Part shown: piece after piece, positions 11,665-28,500 of the stretch
How the letters are laid out: the number at the start of each line of letters is the position of its first letter
How positions within the stretch are numbered: position 1 is the first letter of the stretch
DNA from: Aldrovandia affinis
Lineage: Eukaryota; Chordata; Actinopteri; Notacanthiformes; Halosauridae
DNA length: 64,000 bases
NCBI GenBank assembly: GCA_029706075.1
Contig: JAINUG010000136.1
Coordinates: 1,412,001-1,476,000 of the forward strand
Direction of reading: 5' to 3'
Made by a program: the position numbers and the translations under genes
The notes under the pieces: generated by a model
The model's database searches: none
Told to the model about the DNA's origin: nothing
Seen by the model: only the letters and a program-made list of their open reading frames with translations

Positions 11665-12140
11665 ATAACTGCCAAAATAAAGGAAACACCCTAGTAAACA
11701 TGACTTGAGTAAAGCTTGACTTATGTAATGCCATACATTAATCTATTTATAACTATTTCAGACCAGGTGGAGATTACAGCTACCTTGTGAGATGGCAAAC
11801 TGCCCTTTTGGATTTGTATTAATCAGAGAAATCATCATACACTGTCAATCAGCTAACGCTAGCCAATACAGACTGGACTGGTGGGTATCAGTGTTGATGG
11901 GAGATAGATGAGTAATAGTTTGGCCATTACTGTGTGTACAATTGTGTACCAGTGCCAACAGTGGACTTAGGATCTGTCGTCGGCATTCTAATATTGGCCG
12001 TTGACAGATGAGCGAATGTTTCGGCAGTTGTCAGAAACTTTCAGTAAAGAAACTGGCATATCACCAACTTATGGCCTATTGCAACGTGTTACAATGGTCA
12101 TTCATATTGTCTGCTGTTTTAGCAGGCCAATCTCAATGCA
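11665..12140 (+). mobile_element. Possible decayed Tc1-like element
   Basis: The sequence starts with 'aactgccaaaataaaggaaa' and CACC, nearly the same as the ends of the Tc1-like relics at 43163 and 47274. No transposase motif can be read with confidence and the far end was not found, so both identity and limits are tentative. Confidence 0.35.
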
Positions 12141-13470
12141 ACAGTCTGGCTATCAGGAAATAGGGGATGCTTAATTGTTCACTGTCACACATCTTTTGCA
12201 CCAGTGTTGCAATTACACATTTACACCACACACAATCCAATGAGTGCGGTTACACCTTTACATCTAGTGCAAAATAAAAATTAAGTTTCTGTTACAGTAA
12301 CATGCGCACAGTTGAACTGCACATGGTGTGATGCACACAATTCCTGTTTTAGCTCTGAAACGAGTCCCATGCTGTGATCTCTATGGACATAGAGGGCTGT
12401 TACATTACATTAGGCTTACAAGTTTTAGTTACATGGTGTCTTCAATAGATTTTATTAGTCACAGTGCTATGAAACATTGCCAGAACACAATTGAGGCAAG
12501 CTTTCTTGCTTCGTCAGTTGAAAATTGATTTTTTTTTTGCAACACTAATGACATAGAAGTAAAAAATTTTGTTCTTGGTCTGAAACAAGCTCAGGGTGGT
12601 CAACAATTGTAGAGAAGCTAAAAAAAAGCATTTGTGTTCAACAGCTGCCAAAACTAGCAGCAGTGCTGTTGGGGGCAGCTGTCAGGAACACAGTTGTATC
12701 CGTTGCCCCTGCATGACCATATAAGGACAGAGGTCCCCCTCAATGGCACCACACATTTCAGCCAAGTCCTCCAGTAATCTCCCCAAATACCCCCCCAGCG
12801 TTTCTGTACAGAGTTCAACATAGAACGCAGACACTCACCTCTGATATTTAATGGCATGAATAGGAATGCCAGCACTCCAGACAAGGAGTGATAATAGCCA
12901 ATCAGGCGAATAGGAAACTGGAAAAAGTTGGGCCTGTGTGTCTTTATGGTATTGCAAGAATTGCACTATCTTGGGGTATTTCATCTTGTGTCCTAATCCC
13001 TGTTTACGGAACAAAGCTTTGCTCCTCCCGCAGTGGAGGAGTGAGGAGCCTTATGTTTTCTCCTCTAATCAGGAACGGCAAACAGAAGTCCGTTTGGCCC
13101 ATGCTACTGCAAGAGTTCCTGAATCTGACCATGGCCAGCATCAAACCAGATACCAGCGTCTGCATACGTGCCATATTACAATACAAGGGAATCCTGGAGC
13201 GTTACACCCACCCCCTATCTCTGCTGCTACTGCGAAAATGTCTAAATATAGAGACTCAACAGCACCTAGCAGGACTGTCTGCAGTTAAAATATGCTGTCA
13301 CATAATCCATCTGTGACATAAACTGACTCAACACAGGTTCACCAAATAACCCCCTTCCCCCAATACCAGGACCACCACCACCTCCGATCAGCACACTCCT
13401 GCCCCCACCCCAAATCACTGTCTGTATCTACAAATGACTAATCCCGCAATTACTCGGAATAATGGTGGTT

Positions 13471-13625
13471 CTGTGTGCCTCAGTTGGTAGAGCATGGTGT
13501 TGACAACGTTGTGGGTTCGATTCCCGCTGGGACCACACATACTGAAAAATGTATGCATTCACTACTGTAAGTCGCTTTGGATAAAAGCATCTGCTAAATG
13601 GCATATATATATATATATATATAAT
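13471..13625 (+). mobile_element. tRNA-derived SINE, copy 2
   Basis: This is one of the best preserved copies: A-box-like TGCCTCAGTTGG, B-box GGTTCGATTCCC, the body 'actgaaaaatgtatgcattc', the tail 'gtaagtcgctttggataaaa', then an (AT)n tail. It lies in the lgals3-actc1 intergenic region. Confidence 0.85.
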
Positions 13626-15403
13626 TAGAGGCCAGGATAAAGCACATCATGTGTATGCAGTACTACTTCATAATGCCTTCTTGCCAACTGTTTCAATGAA
13701 ATCAGTGACCATGTTTCCCAGTGGTAGACAAATATGACATATGTTATGATATATCAGATATGTGTTAGTGTGTACCAAACAAATTGTTCTTTTTTTCACA
13801 ATTGGCTTGCAAATGTTCGGTGCTGCGTAACAGAATCTATGACAAAAACATGAGCACACACAAGACTGGAGTAAACCCTAACCCACACACTGTATTATGC
13901 TGAAGGACTTCGGGATCTTACAAGATCATTTACTCTCTACTCTGAATTCATGGCTTTTGTGGGTCTGCCCGCTGTTTAAACCAAGCCCACATGTGTAAAA
14001 CAAGATATACTTCCTTAGAGGTAGGTTACAGCTTGTGTGCTACAAATGGAAGCTTTTAAAATGTTAGCGGGGGTCTTGGGATTGTGTCCAGAAGCCCAGA
14101 CTCTATATAGGAGAAAAAGAGAAGGATTTCCTCTTAGGGAGGAGGGAGGAGAGGGGAGAGGAAGGGAGGGGGGGGGCGACGTATCAGGAGCTACGGCAGC
14201 AGATTCAGCGCCCTGCGATGGCAGCGTGCGCCGGGAGAGAGACACCTGTTACTCACCATGACCCTAAAAGGAGAGAGCTGGGCCAATCAGAGCGCAGCGG
14301 GGCCGACCACGGGCCGTGTTGACCGGCGGCACGGAGAGGGGGGGCCGGGTCACCGCTACTCTCAGCTGTCTGGCATGTTCTGGGCCGCGTCACGCATACC
14401 AGCGCATCGGCCGACTGATACACGCAGCGGCGCCGATCGCTTCCCCAACGTTTCCTCAACGTTGCCCCCAGGCAAGCCCACACAGCTAGTGTTTCACACA
14501 CTTCCAGCTCGGTTGTATTAGTGTGGATGTCCAGGCTCGGGAGCGAGATATCACACAATCTGTCCCGGTACACTGATACAAGGTTCCCTTCCTAAGCACC
14601 GCACAGCGTGGCAAAACGTTTAAGGGTGTCAGTGTCTATCCGAGACCATGCCGGCACCATTCAAGGGAAGAGTCACTGACCACGAGGAGAGCTTATACTA
14701 ACAGGCATATATCGTAAAGTGTCAATATCAATTGTCCAATTGTAACTCCTATTTTGTCCTCAAAAGGTTGATTAGATTCACAAAAGAACACGGTGTGAAT
14801 TTTTTCCTCCTGTGCCTCGATATTGAAAATGTGATTTGTGAATTTGTGAAATGTGACTTGTGATTTGTAAATTAATCTGTCCTCTTTACATAATACTGCC
14901 GTGAGAGACAGACCGTTAACATTGAACACGGGTCGTTTGAGTATACAGAGTTCTGCTTTATTTCTCTGTGTCGAAATATTGGTCTAAATGTTTACAATTA
15001 TTCTGTCTTAATTCAGACACCTGCAAAGCCTTGGAATCATAGTACCAACCCGATAGCAAGTGTGACTATTGAGCATGTGGTCAAGCAGCATCTAACCTAT
15101 GATCATCAGCATGGGACAGAAAAATTCAATTCAAACATTCTGACTGCAAATATAAAATGATCATTACAACTTCACCATAGCCAAAGTATTCAAAAAAACA
15201 AAAACAAAGACCAGCAGCACCTGTTTTAATTGACAGTATCAAAGATAACCATATCAGAACAACGTGGACTCTTTAAAGGCTGCATTCACTTTTCTGATTT
15301 TATTTTTAAAACAGGGGGCCCGGTGTCTCCTAGGCAACATCCCTCCATTTTAGAGCCGTTCTGTCTGAACCGCCCTTTTCCCCTCTTTTTTTCCTCCAGG
15401 CGC

Positions 15404-15510
15404 TCTTATTTGGGCTTGTGTGGACCTCAGGGCCCGCCCCCTGGCCCCCGGCCCCCGGCCCCTTGGCTCCTGGCTTATTTAAGGAGTCTCTTGCACCCTC
15501 GCCCCGTGTC
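15404..15510 (+). promoter_or_regulatory. actc1: actc1 core promoter: CArG-like box and TATA-like box
   Basis: TCTTATTTGG at 15404-15413 differs by one base from the CCTTATTTGG CArG box (SRF site) found in cardiac actin promoters. About 60 bases on, CTTATTTAAGG at 15474-15484 can serve as the TATA box. GC-rich sequence lies between them. Transcription would start near 15505-15515. The assignment rests on position upstream of a donor-bearing untranslated exon and on known muscle actin promoter structure; no expression data. Confidence 0.55.
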
Positions 15511-15543
15511 CCAGTGGAAGCGCCCGTCCTGCCTTACAGCTTG
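15510..15543 (+). other. actc1: actc1 untranslated first exon (predicted)
   Basis: Vertebrate alpha-actin genes start with a short non-coding exon. Here a strong donor (CTTG|GTGAGT, intron starting 15544) lies about 60 bases after the TATA-like box. The matching acceptor is ATAG at 16853-16856, with exon sequence from 16857 and the start codon at 16879. The 5' boundary is estimated from the TATA position only. Confidence 0.5.
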
Positions 15544-16713
15544 GTGAGTGCCTGTTCCCTCCTCTCTCTCTCTCTCTGGACTACTTCAGACTCTCGGACT
15601 CGCTGCACAGTCCTCCGGTCCGCTCTTAGGCTTGTCGCTGATAGGGGCGCTCTGATTGGTGAGACTAAAATGAGACGGATTTCATAGATCATTCATATTA
15701 CATTACGGTCACTGACAGCGTTCTCCAGGGAGGAGGAATTTACAAGGAAGTGGTGAGGGACACATCTTCCTCTAAACAGGAATTAGACTAATTTACGTGA
15801 CCTGTTGAAAACGCAGGGGCACAGAGCAGAGTTTAAGCCTTCGCTGCGGTGGCTGGCTCCTCTCTAACTCTTGGCACAATAAATGAAAATGGGCTGAACT
15901 TTAATGCGATAGTGAAAATAGCGGAAAGGCTGTGGTTGTGATTGAAAGGCATTTTTTTCTCCTGTGCCACCTGTCTGAATAGTGGGTGATGCTTACGGGG
16001 TTTAGGGGCGCTAGGCTAACTCACCTGTATCAGGATTGATCGCGTGAGCAGCTAGGAGGCTAACGCATCTGTATCAGGGCTGTTTGCCTGAGCGGCAGCA
16101 GGCGTGGATGAAGCCATCAGTGTCAGGAAGGCCAGGATGCCAGAGTCGTAAAGACAGAGGCGTCGCTACGCGCAGGCAGCTGCCACGGCACAGTCTCTCT
16201 CAGCTGTCACACCAATAGAGGAGCTCCCTGCACCTCCCTAACGCTCGGGGAACAACCCAGTTTGGACTTGTGAGAGCTCGAGCCTAAAATAGACAGCCGA
16301 CTGGGGGCGCTGACCCGCCCCCTTTTGGTTTTCCAGACACATGGCATTAGTGACTGATCTTAGTTTCCTGAGATAAGGTTTATTATTTTTATTAATTTTT
16401 TTTTTTTTTTATAACTTTTTATTTTCAACAAGAAATTACAACTTTAATTCAAATTCATAGCCTACCTGTCAATTTGACAAAAAATTAATGGATCCAAAGG
16501 AACTGAAATGTAACAGGCATTTTAACATAAAAACGAATTAGTGAAAGATACTTAGTTCAGGCCAGATCATTTTAAGACATTTTTTTATTTTCTCAGATAT
16601 TGGCTGGAAATGTAATTTTAAATAATAACATTAAATGTTAAACATTACAGCCCAGACATTAACGGCGGTGCACAAATTTGTTGATCACGAAAGAGAAGCG
16701 CGTTTGCATATAG

Positions 16714-20300
<3,587 letters not shown>

Positions 20301-20378
20301 ACAACCAAACCCCACATCCCCACACTCCTCCGTCTGCGTTTCTACTGTGCCGTCTACTGTATATACATGTACTGTTGT

Positions 20379-20384
20379 AATAAA
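20379..20384 (+). terminator. actc1: actc1 polyadenylation signal
   Basis: AATAAA lies 79 bases after the TAA stop of actc1, in an AT-rich context following 'tatacatgtactgttg'. A short 3' UTR of about 100 bases is inferred. It is the only canonical hexamer close to the stop. Confidence 0.7.
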
Positions 20385-20399
20385 AATAGATGCCTGTAA

Positions 20400-21600
20400 C
20401 AGTAATCAGTCTTTTATTTTATTCATTTATTTGTTTCTGCGCTACCTCCGAGGAACATCAACAAACTGAGAAATGCCATGGTTAAATACGTCCTCTGCTG
20501 GAACCAAGTTGGCTTTAGAAAGCGCACACTCACACACACACTCACTCACACACAGGCACACACACATACACACACATTCACACACACACAAATGGAAAGG
20601 TAGCTGTGGTAATGTTCTGTACAGGCAAGAATTCCATAATATCTGCTCCTTAATTTTCTGTTGTGAAGCACTTCTTCCACTACCTAGCTAATGAAATTAG
20701 CCCATTAATGTCTCGTGAATATTCTGTTCTTCTGTTTTTTCTCCAAACTGTCTCCAAATTATCATATGTCATTAACATTGGGTACTGTCTTAAAGGGCCA
20801 ATAAACTGTCTGGGAAAGAAGAATAAATCTACATTATCATTCAATCAAAATCTGTATTTTATTCCACCAAATCTGCAATAGTAAAATAAAGCACATAGCC
20901 TACCTTACCTTAAAACAAGCATATATTTGTTCCTAGCCACTATTTAGAACTGCCTCAACCAGCTGGACGCCTAGCCATTCATTCCCAATGGGGGTCTTTA
21001 TGGTGAACAGTTGGTGAACAATTTCGAGTTCGAGGTTTGACTGCCTTTTAAAAAAGCAGTGTGGGGGCACCGTGTGGTCATTGTGACTGACTGCAGCCCA
21101 TGCTGAGGCCAGAGAATAAGGGGTCTGGGGACACACTTCTATCACCGCTACGCTTTGCGTGTGGATATCACCATGAAATACGTATTGCATGTCCAAGGGG
21201 CTATATTGCTCATCGCAAGGGTATCCGGATATCTCGCTTCTGGTCCACAAATAAACAGCGGAGGGTGAAAATTACTAAATTCACCCGTTGTCTAAAAAAA
21301 CTCGCATTGATGAGGTCAGCATTCATATGAATTTAATAAATCTGCAGATCCTCCCTGCTGCCTGTTACCAGCATTAATCCTTTCCTGAGGTTTTTTTATT
21401 CAAGGGGAATATTAATAAAGATAATTACTTAACATATGTCTTAATATCTACGGCCATATCATAAACATGCATTGCCGCATCATTAGCGTGGTCTGCCAGC
21501 AAACAAAAACAAGTCAACTCGTTATCTGTGTCAACATCCGCTAAAGGAGCACATAAAATGGTCCATACCTATCCGCCTGGCCAATGACAGCCTGCGACGT
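20400..21600. other. Intergenic region between actc1 and scg5
   Basis: The region holds a (CA)n-rich stretch at about 20526-20592 and AT-rich single-copy-looking sequence. ORFs at 20933-21330 resemble nothing I know. No tRNA or other RNA gene is seen. The last 300 bases before 21626 are expected to contain scg5 regulatory elements. Confidence 0.5.
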
Positions 21601-21625
21601 AGTATTATTAGCTGCTTAGCAACAG

Positions 21626-21707
21626 TATAAATAATTGATTTATCCTGCGCGTGTATTGTGTGCTTGCTGAACAGTCTCCTCTCATCTTCTCCCTCATCCA
21701 TTACAAG
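21626..21707 (+). promoter_or_regulatory. scg5: scg5 TATA box and predicted untranslated first exon
   Basis: TATAAATA at 21626-21633 is followed about 75 bases later by a strong donor (TTACAAG|GTAAGA, intron from 21708). That spacing fits transcription starting near 21655-21660 and a short untranslated exon ending at 21707. The acceptor for the first coding exon is probably CCAG at 22491-22494, 12 bases before the start codon; its pyrimidine tract is weak. Confidence 0.55.
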
Positions 21708-21884
21708 GTAAGAAAATACAGAATTAAAGGTTTTGAAAACAAACTCGTAATTACATAACGCTCAATAACGCGTGTTTTTGCTCAAATATTCTCGGAAATA
21801 GCGCATTATTTGACAGTTGTATCTCAAGAAATGAATTTGTCGTGACAATTGTTATAGAGATGCTATAGCTAATGTAACGGCATA

Positions 21885-21892
21885 TGACGTCA
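21885..21892 (+). promoter_or_regulatory. scg5: Full cAMP-response-element palindrome TGACGTCA
   Basis: A perfect 8-base CRE (TGACGTCA) sits in the first intron of scg5, about 230 bases downstream of the predicted start site. CREB-type sites are common in promoters of neuroendocrine secretory genes. Occupancy is unproven. Confidence 0.4.
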
Positions 21893-22506
21893 ACCAGAAC
21901 AGCTGAAAGGTGGAATAGCTCCTTCATTTCCATGAGAAGTGTTTGCAAGTTAACAATTAACAGTTGCTATGTTCAATGCATCCAACCAATGGTTTTTAAA
22001 TATAGTATTCTTTCGTGCCAAATGCTACACCCTGATGGAATACTACATTAATGCAATAAACTACATTGCATACAGTATGAAGTCCTATCTAGTCCTAGAT
22101 GGTTTTATTTGTGCGCGGCTGCTGTGCAATCGTCTGTAACTATTGTGTCGTTGAATTGATAACAATACATGTATTACGTTATGGAACAGCATTATCTGAA
22201 ACGCATATTTGGCATAGCCTATGTAAAAGTCAAAGTAATAGGTGAGTACGGTATACGGAACTATGGCACGTTTATTGAGTGATTCCTGAATTAGTGTGAG
22301 CTTTTATCGTGGGCTGTTTGGTATCAGTGCGCTTGGTATAAAATTGCTTATTTGTCTGACTTTTTAAAGTAAGGCCACAGAGATGGCATATAGTCATATA
22401 CGTCATTCGAAATGAACGCACGCTTTCATGTCAACGGAATGAACGAAATGTAGGCAATATGGAGTGACGGACAACAGATCTTGCCTCCGTCCAGGCGACG
22501 TCGACT

Positions 22507-25500
22507 ATGAGGTCGGCAGCCAGGGTGGCGCACACGGTGCTGCTGGGCGTTGTGCTGTCCTGGGCGGCCTTGGCGTCCGGCCGGAGCCCCCGCATGGCGG
22601 ACCAGGTGTCGGACGCGGACATCCAGCGCTTACTGCACGGCGTCATGGAGCAGCTGGGAATCGCGCGTCCGCGTGTGGAGTACCCAGCTCACCAAGCCAC
22701 TAACATCGTGGGGCCTCAGAGTATACAAGGTAATACCGCCCCATTTAGCAGACGCGGATTAAAAGTTTCGAGGGACAGTAGTGAATCAAATCATTTTTCA
22801 GTTTATGTGGCCCCAGTGGGGATTGAACCCACAACCAGCATTGCCAACACTGTGCTCTACCAACTGAGCCACAGAGAACAATTGGCATTTTCCAGAGGGA
22901 ATCAAAAAACCAGAAAACCATTGGAGCACATCCGTATTTATTTGCATTCATTACAGCTTAATAGGTCTGTGTGATTGTGAATATGAACGTTTATATTGAC
23001 CAGATGTGGAATGCACTTCCGGTAAAATATGTGTTTAAAGTTTAAAGTTCGGTCCCAGTTGGGCTTCCCGGCATAAATAAATGTTTTGATTGATTGATTG
23101 ATAAAACTGCCTTTGATTTTCCAGTTTCAGGAGAAAAAAGGTTTTCTCTGAGAAGTAGAAAATGAGACAAACATCAGAACAACATTAGGCCTAACTATAT
23201 ATAGGACAGGAAGACCAATTATCACAGCCAGGCCATTACAAACTATTGACATATAGTGGGTGGAAATGTAATGATAATACGTCCGTAATTAGCAGGGCCT
23301 CACACCTGTCCACAGCCTGTTAGTCTGTCTATTGTACTTCTGTTCCCGAGAAGCAGGTGTGTTGCTCAGCAACCATAAAACCCTTTCAACACAGACCTTA
23401 TACGACCCTATAGCTACTTCCTTTCCATTTCTAAACAAAGACACAATAACAAGACAAAAGCAGGTACAGTCTCCATTGCTGGATGGATTACACTGACAGT
23501 AATTTAGCATTGGCGTACATAAAAGTGTTTTATTTAAAACCCATTTGTGAGTGGCTTGAGGCACTTTTTTTTAACCATCGGCAGAGCATTTTAGTGACAG
23601 CATTATGTAAGAGGATAATATGAATATTTTATCATCGTTTATAAAAACAAATGTCTGGTCTGTATTTGAAATGTTGTCCTGTAATATCCTTTGAAATCCC
23701 CCAGGTGGTGCTCACGAGGGGCTTCAGCACCTGGGTCCCTATGGCAACATCCCCAACATTGTGGCTGAGCTGACAGGGGACAATGTTCCTAAGGACTTCA
23801 GTGAGGACCAGGGCTACCCTGACCCCCCGAACCCCTGTCCCCTGGGAAAGACGGGTAGGAACTGACCCTTCGTTTTGACCTCATTAGTAAACGTTAGGGC
23901 GCTGGGCATTGCAAGGACTGGGTCTTTTTGTGTCACGCCTTATGGCTCTGATCACCAGCCTCACTGCTTCTGCAGATCTCAGAGTCGTAGCGACTGGACA
24001 GGCCTACAGTGCAATCTGACATTATAGAAAAGAATGACAGAAGGAAAAGAGGGACTAAAAAAGATTTTGAAAAATGATATGCTGCAGTACTATATATTCA
24101 GGTAACTTACCCACACTGAGGCTCAGCATTGCCACTAGCATATGGTCTCTGAGCGGTCCTGAAGCCTTCCCACTAGCTCATGCTCTGGAATGTGTCATCG
24201 ACATCGTGGGCGCAGTAAAGCGGCCTTTTAAATACAAATAAATGAGTGAATGAGTCTTGTGACAGCGTTGTCATGGTGACTCCCCGTGCTGTCGCCTGGT
24301 GTTACAGTGGCAGACGGTTGCCTGGAGAACTCACCGGACACCGCCGAGTTCAGCAGAGAGTTCCAGCAGCACCAGCACCTGTTCGACCCCGAGCACGACT
24401 ACCCAGCGCTGGCCAAGTGGGTGAGTGAGCAGTGCACGGGGGTGTGGTGCACGATGTGAGCAGTGCACGATGCGTGTGGTGAATCAGCCCCAGCTTCGGA
24501 GCTAGTTGCCCCAGGCCGGCAGTATCATGGTATCACAGGTATCATGGCCATTTCGAGTCCTGATGAGACAACTAGGTGTACAGGTGTTTATCAGGGTAAC
24601 ATAGTGGTTCTGTGTGGCTCAGTTGGTAGAGCATGGCGTTGGTAATGCTTAGGTTACATTACATATATACATACATACATTACAAGGTTATGGGTTCAAT
24701 TCCCACTGGGACCACATATACTGAAAAAAATATGCATTCACCACTGGAAGTCGCTTGGGATAAAAATGTCTGCTAAATGGCATATATTATTATCCATCCA
24801 TCCATCCATCTTCTACCGCTTCTCCTTGTCGGTCGCGGGGCAGCGTCCTAAGCAGGGAGACCCAGACTTCCCTCTCCCGGCCACTTCGTCCAGCTCTTCC
24901 GGGGAATCTCGAGGGCTTCCCAGGCCAGCCGAGAGACATAGTCTCTCCAGCGTGTCCTGGGTCTTCCCTGGGCCTCCTCCCGGTGGGACGTGCCCGGAAC
25001 ACTCACCAGGGAGGGCCCAGGAGGCATCCTAACCAGATGCCCGAGCCACCTCATCTGGCTCCTCTCGACGCTGAGGAGCAGCGGCTCTACTTCTGAGCCC
25101 CTCCCGGATGACCGAGCTCCTCACCCTATCTCTAAGGGAGAGCCCAGACACCCTGCGGAGGAAACTCATTTCAGCCGCTTGTATTCGCGATCTCGTTCTT
25201 TCGGTCACTACCCACAACTCGTGACCATAGGTGAGGATAGGAACATAGATCGACCGTAAATCGAGAGCTTTGCCTTTAGGCTCAGCTCCTCTTTACCACG
25301 ACAGACCGATGCAGCGCCTGCATCACGCCGACGCCGCACCAATCCGCCTGTCGATCTCCCGCTCCATCCTTCCCTCACTCGTGAACAAGACCCCGAGGTA
25401 TTTAAACTCCTCCACTTGGGGCAGGATCTCCTCCCCGACCCGGAGAGTGCACTCCACCCTTTTCCGGCTGAGAACCATGGTCTCGGATTTGGAGGTGCTG

Positions 25501-28500
25501 ATTCTCATCCCAGCCGCCACACTCGGCTGCGAACCGCTCCAGCGAGCTGGAGGTCACGGCCCGATGAAGCCAACAGGACCACATCATCTGCAAAGAGCAG
25601 TGACCCAATCCTCAGGCCACCGAACCGACCTCAACGCCCGGCTGCGCCTAGATATTCTGTCCATAAAGGTTATGAACAGAACCGTGACAAAGGGCAGCCC
25701 TGGCGGAGTCCAACCCTCACCGGGAACAAGTCCGACTTACTGCCAGCAATGCAGACCAAGCTCTGGCACGGGTCGTACAGGGACCGAATGGCCCGTATCA
25801 AGGGGTCCGGTACCCCATACTCCCGGAGCACCCCCACAAGACTCCCCTAGGGACACGGTCGAAAGCCTTCTCCAAGTCCACAAAACATGTGTAGACTGGT
25901 TGGGCAACTCCCATGCACCCTCCAGGACCCCGCGGAGGGTGTAGAGCTGGTCCACAGTTCCGCGACCAGGACGAAAAACCACATTGCTCCTCCTGAATCC
26001 GAGGTTCAACCATCCGACGGACCCTCCTCTCCAGAACCCTGAATAGACCTTACCAGGAGGCTGAGGAGTGTGATCCCCTGTAGTTGGAACACACCCTCCG
26101 GTCCCCTTTCTGAAGAGGGGGACCACCACCCCGGTCTGCCAGTCCAGAGGCACTGCCCCGATGTCCACGCGATGCTGCAGAGTCGTGTCAACCAAGACAG
26201 CCCCACAACATCCAGAGCCTTGAGGGACTCCGGGCGGATCTCATCCACCCCCGAGGCCCTGCCACCACGGAGCTTTTTAACCACCGTGGCGACCTCAGCC
26301 CCAGAGATAGGAGAGCCCACCCCGAGTCCCCAGACCCTGCTTCCTCGCTGGACGGCGTGTCGGTGGGATTGAGGAGGTCTCGAAGTATTCCCTCCACCGA
26401 CCCACAACGCCCCGAGTCGAGGTCAGCAGCGCCCCATCCCCACTGTACACAGTGTTGACAGTGCACTGCTTCCCCTGAGACGCCGGATGGTGGTCCAGAA
26501 CCTCCTCGGCCGCTCGGAAGTCGTTCTCCATGGCCTCACCGAGCTCCTCCCATGCCCGAAGTTTTTGCTCAGCGATCGCCGGGCCGCTCCGCTTGGCTCG
26601 CCGATACCCATCTGCTGCCTCCGAGTCCCACAGGCCAAAAAGGTCCGATAGGACTCCTTCTTCAGCTTGACGGCATCCTTCACTGCCGGTGTCCACCAGC
26701 GTGTTCGGGATTACCGCCGCGACAGGCACTGACGACCTTGCGGCCACAGCTCCGGTCAGCCGCTCGACAATAGAGGCACGGAACATGGCCCACTCGGACT
26801 CAATGTCCCCCGCCTCCCCGGGACATGGTTGAAGCTCTCCCGGAGGTGGGAGTTGAAACTCCTTCTGACAGGAGACTCTGCCAGACGCTCCCAGCAGACC
26901 TCACAATACGTTTGGGCCTGCCAGGCCTGGCCGGCATCCTCCCCCACCATCGAGCCAACTCACCACCAGGTGGTGATCAGTTGACAGCTCCGCCCCTCTC
27001 TTCACCCGAGTGTCCAAGACATGCGGCCGCAAGTCCGACGACACGACCACAAAGTCGATCATTGAACTGCGGCCCAGGGTGTCCTGGTGCCAGGTGCATA
27101 TATGGACACGCTTATGCTTGAACATGGTGTTCGCAGGACAATCTGTGACAGGCACAGAAGTCCAACAACAAAGCACCATTCTGGTTCAGATCGGGGGCCG
27201 TTCCTCCCAATCACGCCTCCAGGTCTCACTATCGTTGCCCACGTGAGCATTGAAGTCTCCCAGCAAAACGTGTTCTCCAACACCCTCCAAGGACTCCAAA
27301 AAGGGGTGGGTATTCTGAGCTGCTGTTTGGAGCATAAGCACAAACAACAGTCAGGACCCGTCCCCCCACCCGAAGGCGGAGGGAGGCTACCCTCTCGTCT
27401 ACCGGGGTGAACCCCAACGTACAGGCAACGAGCCGGGGGCAATAAGTATTCCCACCCCCCTGCTCGGCGCCCCACCAGGGGCAACTCCAGAGTGGAAGAG
27501 AGTCCAACCCCTCTCAAGGAGACTGGTTCCGGGAGCCCATGCCATGCGCCGAGGCGAGGCCGACTATATCTAGCCGGAACCTCTCGACCTCCCGCACCAG
27601 CTCAGGCTCCTTCCCCGCCAGAGAGGTGACATTCCACGTCCCTAGAGCTAGCTTCTGCAGCCGAGATCGGACCGCCAAGGCCCGCCTTCGGCCGCCGCCC
27701 ATCTCACACTGCACCCGACCCCTTGGCCCCTCCCATGGGTGGTGAGCCCATGGGAAGGGGGTCCTACGTTGCCTCTTCGGGCTGTGCCCGGCCGAGCCCC
27801 ATAGGTGTAGGCTCGGCCACCAGGCGCTCGCCTCGAGCCCTACCCCCGGGCCTGGCTCCAGGGGGGCCCGGTGACCCGCGTCCGGGCGAGGGAAACGATT
27901 TCCATTTTTGTTTGTCGTCATGGGGGTCTTGTGAGCCACGCTTTGTCTGGTCCTCACCCAGGACCTGTTTGCCTTGGGTGACCCTACCAAGGGCATGAAG
28001 CCCCGACAACTTAGCTCCTGGGATCATTGGGACACGCAAACCCCTCCACCACGGTAAGGTGGCGGCTCAAGGAGGAGTATATATTATTATTATATTATAT
28101 ATTAACATACTGTATCTACCAAGCTGTGCTCTCCCTACCACTGGTCTGAGGGAATATAAGGCTGATATTCTCCTGGACTATAAGGGAAACCCTGCCACAA
28201 ACATTACTCTGAGCAGCTTTGTTCACATGTCATCAGTAGCTCATACTAGAAAATAAATAAATAATACCTTTCCTCCCGTCATGTACACTGAATAATCTTT
28301 TTGTTGCGGTCTCCCTAAAATAGGAATAACAAGGCACCAGAAATGCAACTAAAAGTATTTTTTCTTATGATGAATGAAAATACAATAACAACAATAATAA
28401 TAGTAATTGTATTTATATTGTGCTTTTCATAAAACTCAAAAGGTAATCATAGTGAAGGGCCTTGTTCCAGCTCTATGCAGAGGCACATGGTGAGAGGTGT

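Larger units (their letters stand above)
5946..15403. other. Intergenic region between lgals3 and actc1
   Basis: No host gene is recognisable. Contents described separately: the duplicated lgals3 intron segment, an internal repeat (7028-7860), an AGCAGACGC repeat (7860-7975), an L1 fragment (8905-9600), a TTAA-flanked MITE (10562-11111), a possible Tc1-like relic (11665-12140) and a SINE (13471-13625). Open frames at 12654-12884 and 12888-13316 have no family I recognise. 14000-14580 is GC-rich with a CArG-like TCTATATAGG near 14100, which might be regulatory. The rest shows nothing I can name. Confidence 0.5.

Noticed and set aside
12654..13316. ORFs on both strands near 12.7-13.3 kb as a possible novel gene
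   Set aside because: No recognisable domain, no clear splice structure, no consistent frame; it may be transposon-derived, but nothing supports a gene.
13471..13625. Possible functional tRNA gene (A-box and B-box present)
   Set aside because: The sequence does not close into a cloverleaf acceptor stem, continues into a SINE body and tail, and recurs six times with the same body.
25270..28003. Several long + strand ORFs between 25.3 and 28.0 kb
   Set aside because: They run antisense to the LINE, whose true coding direction is minus (endonuclease and FADD motifs read on the minus strand).
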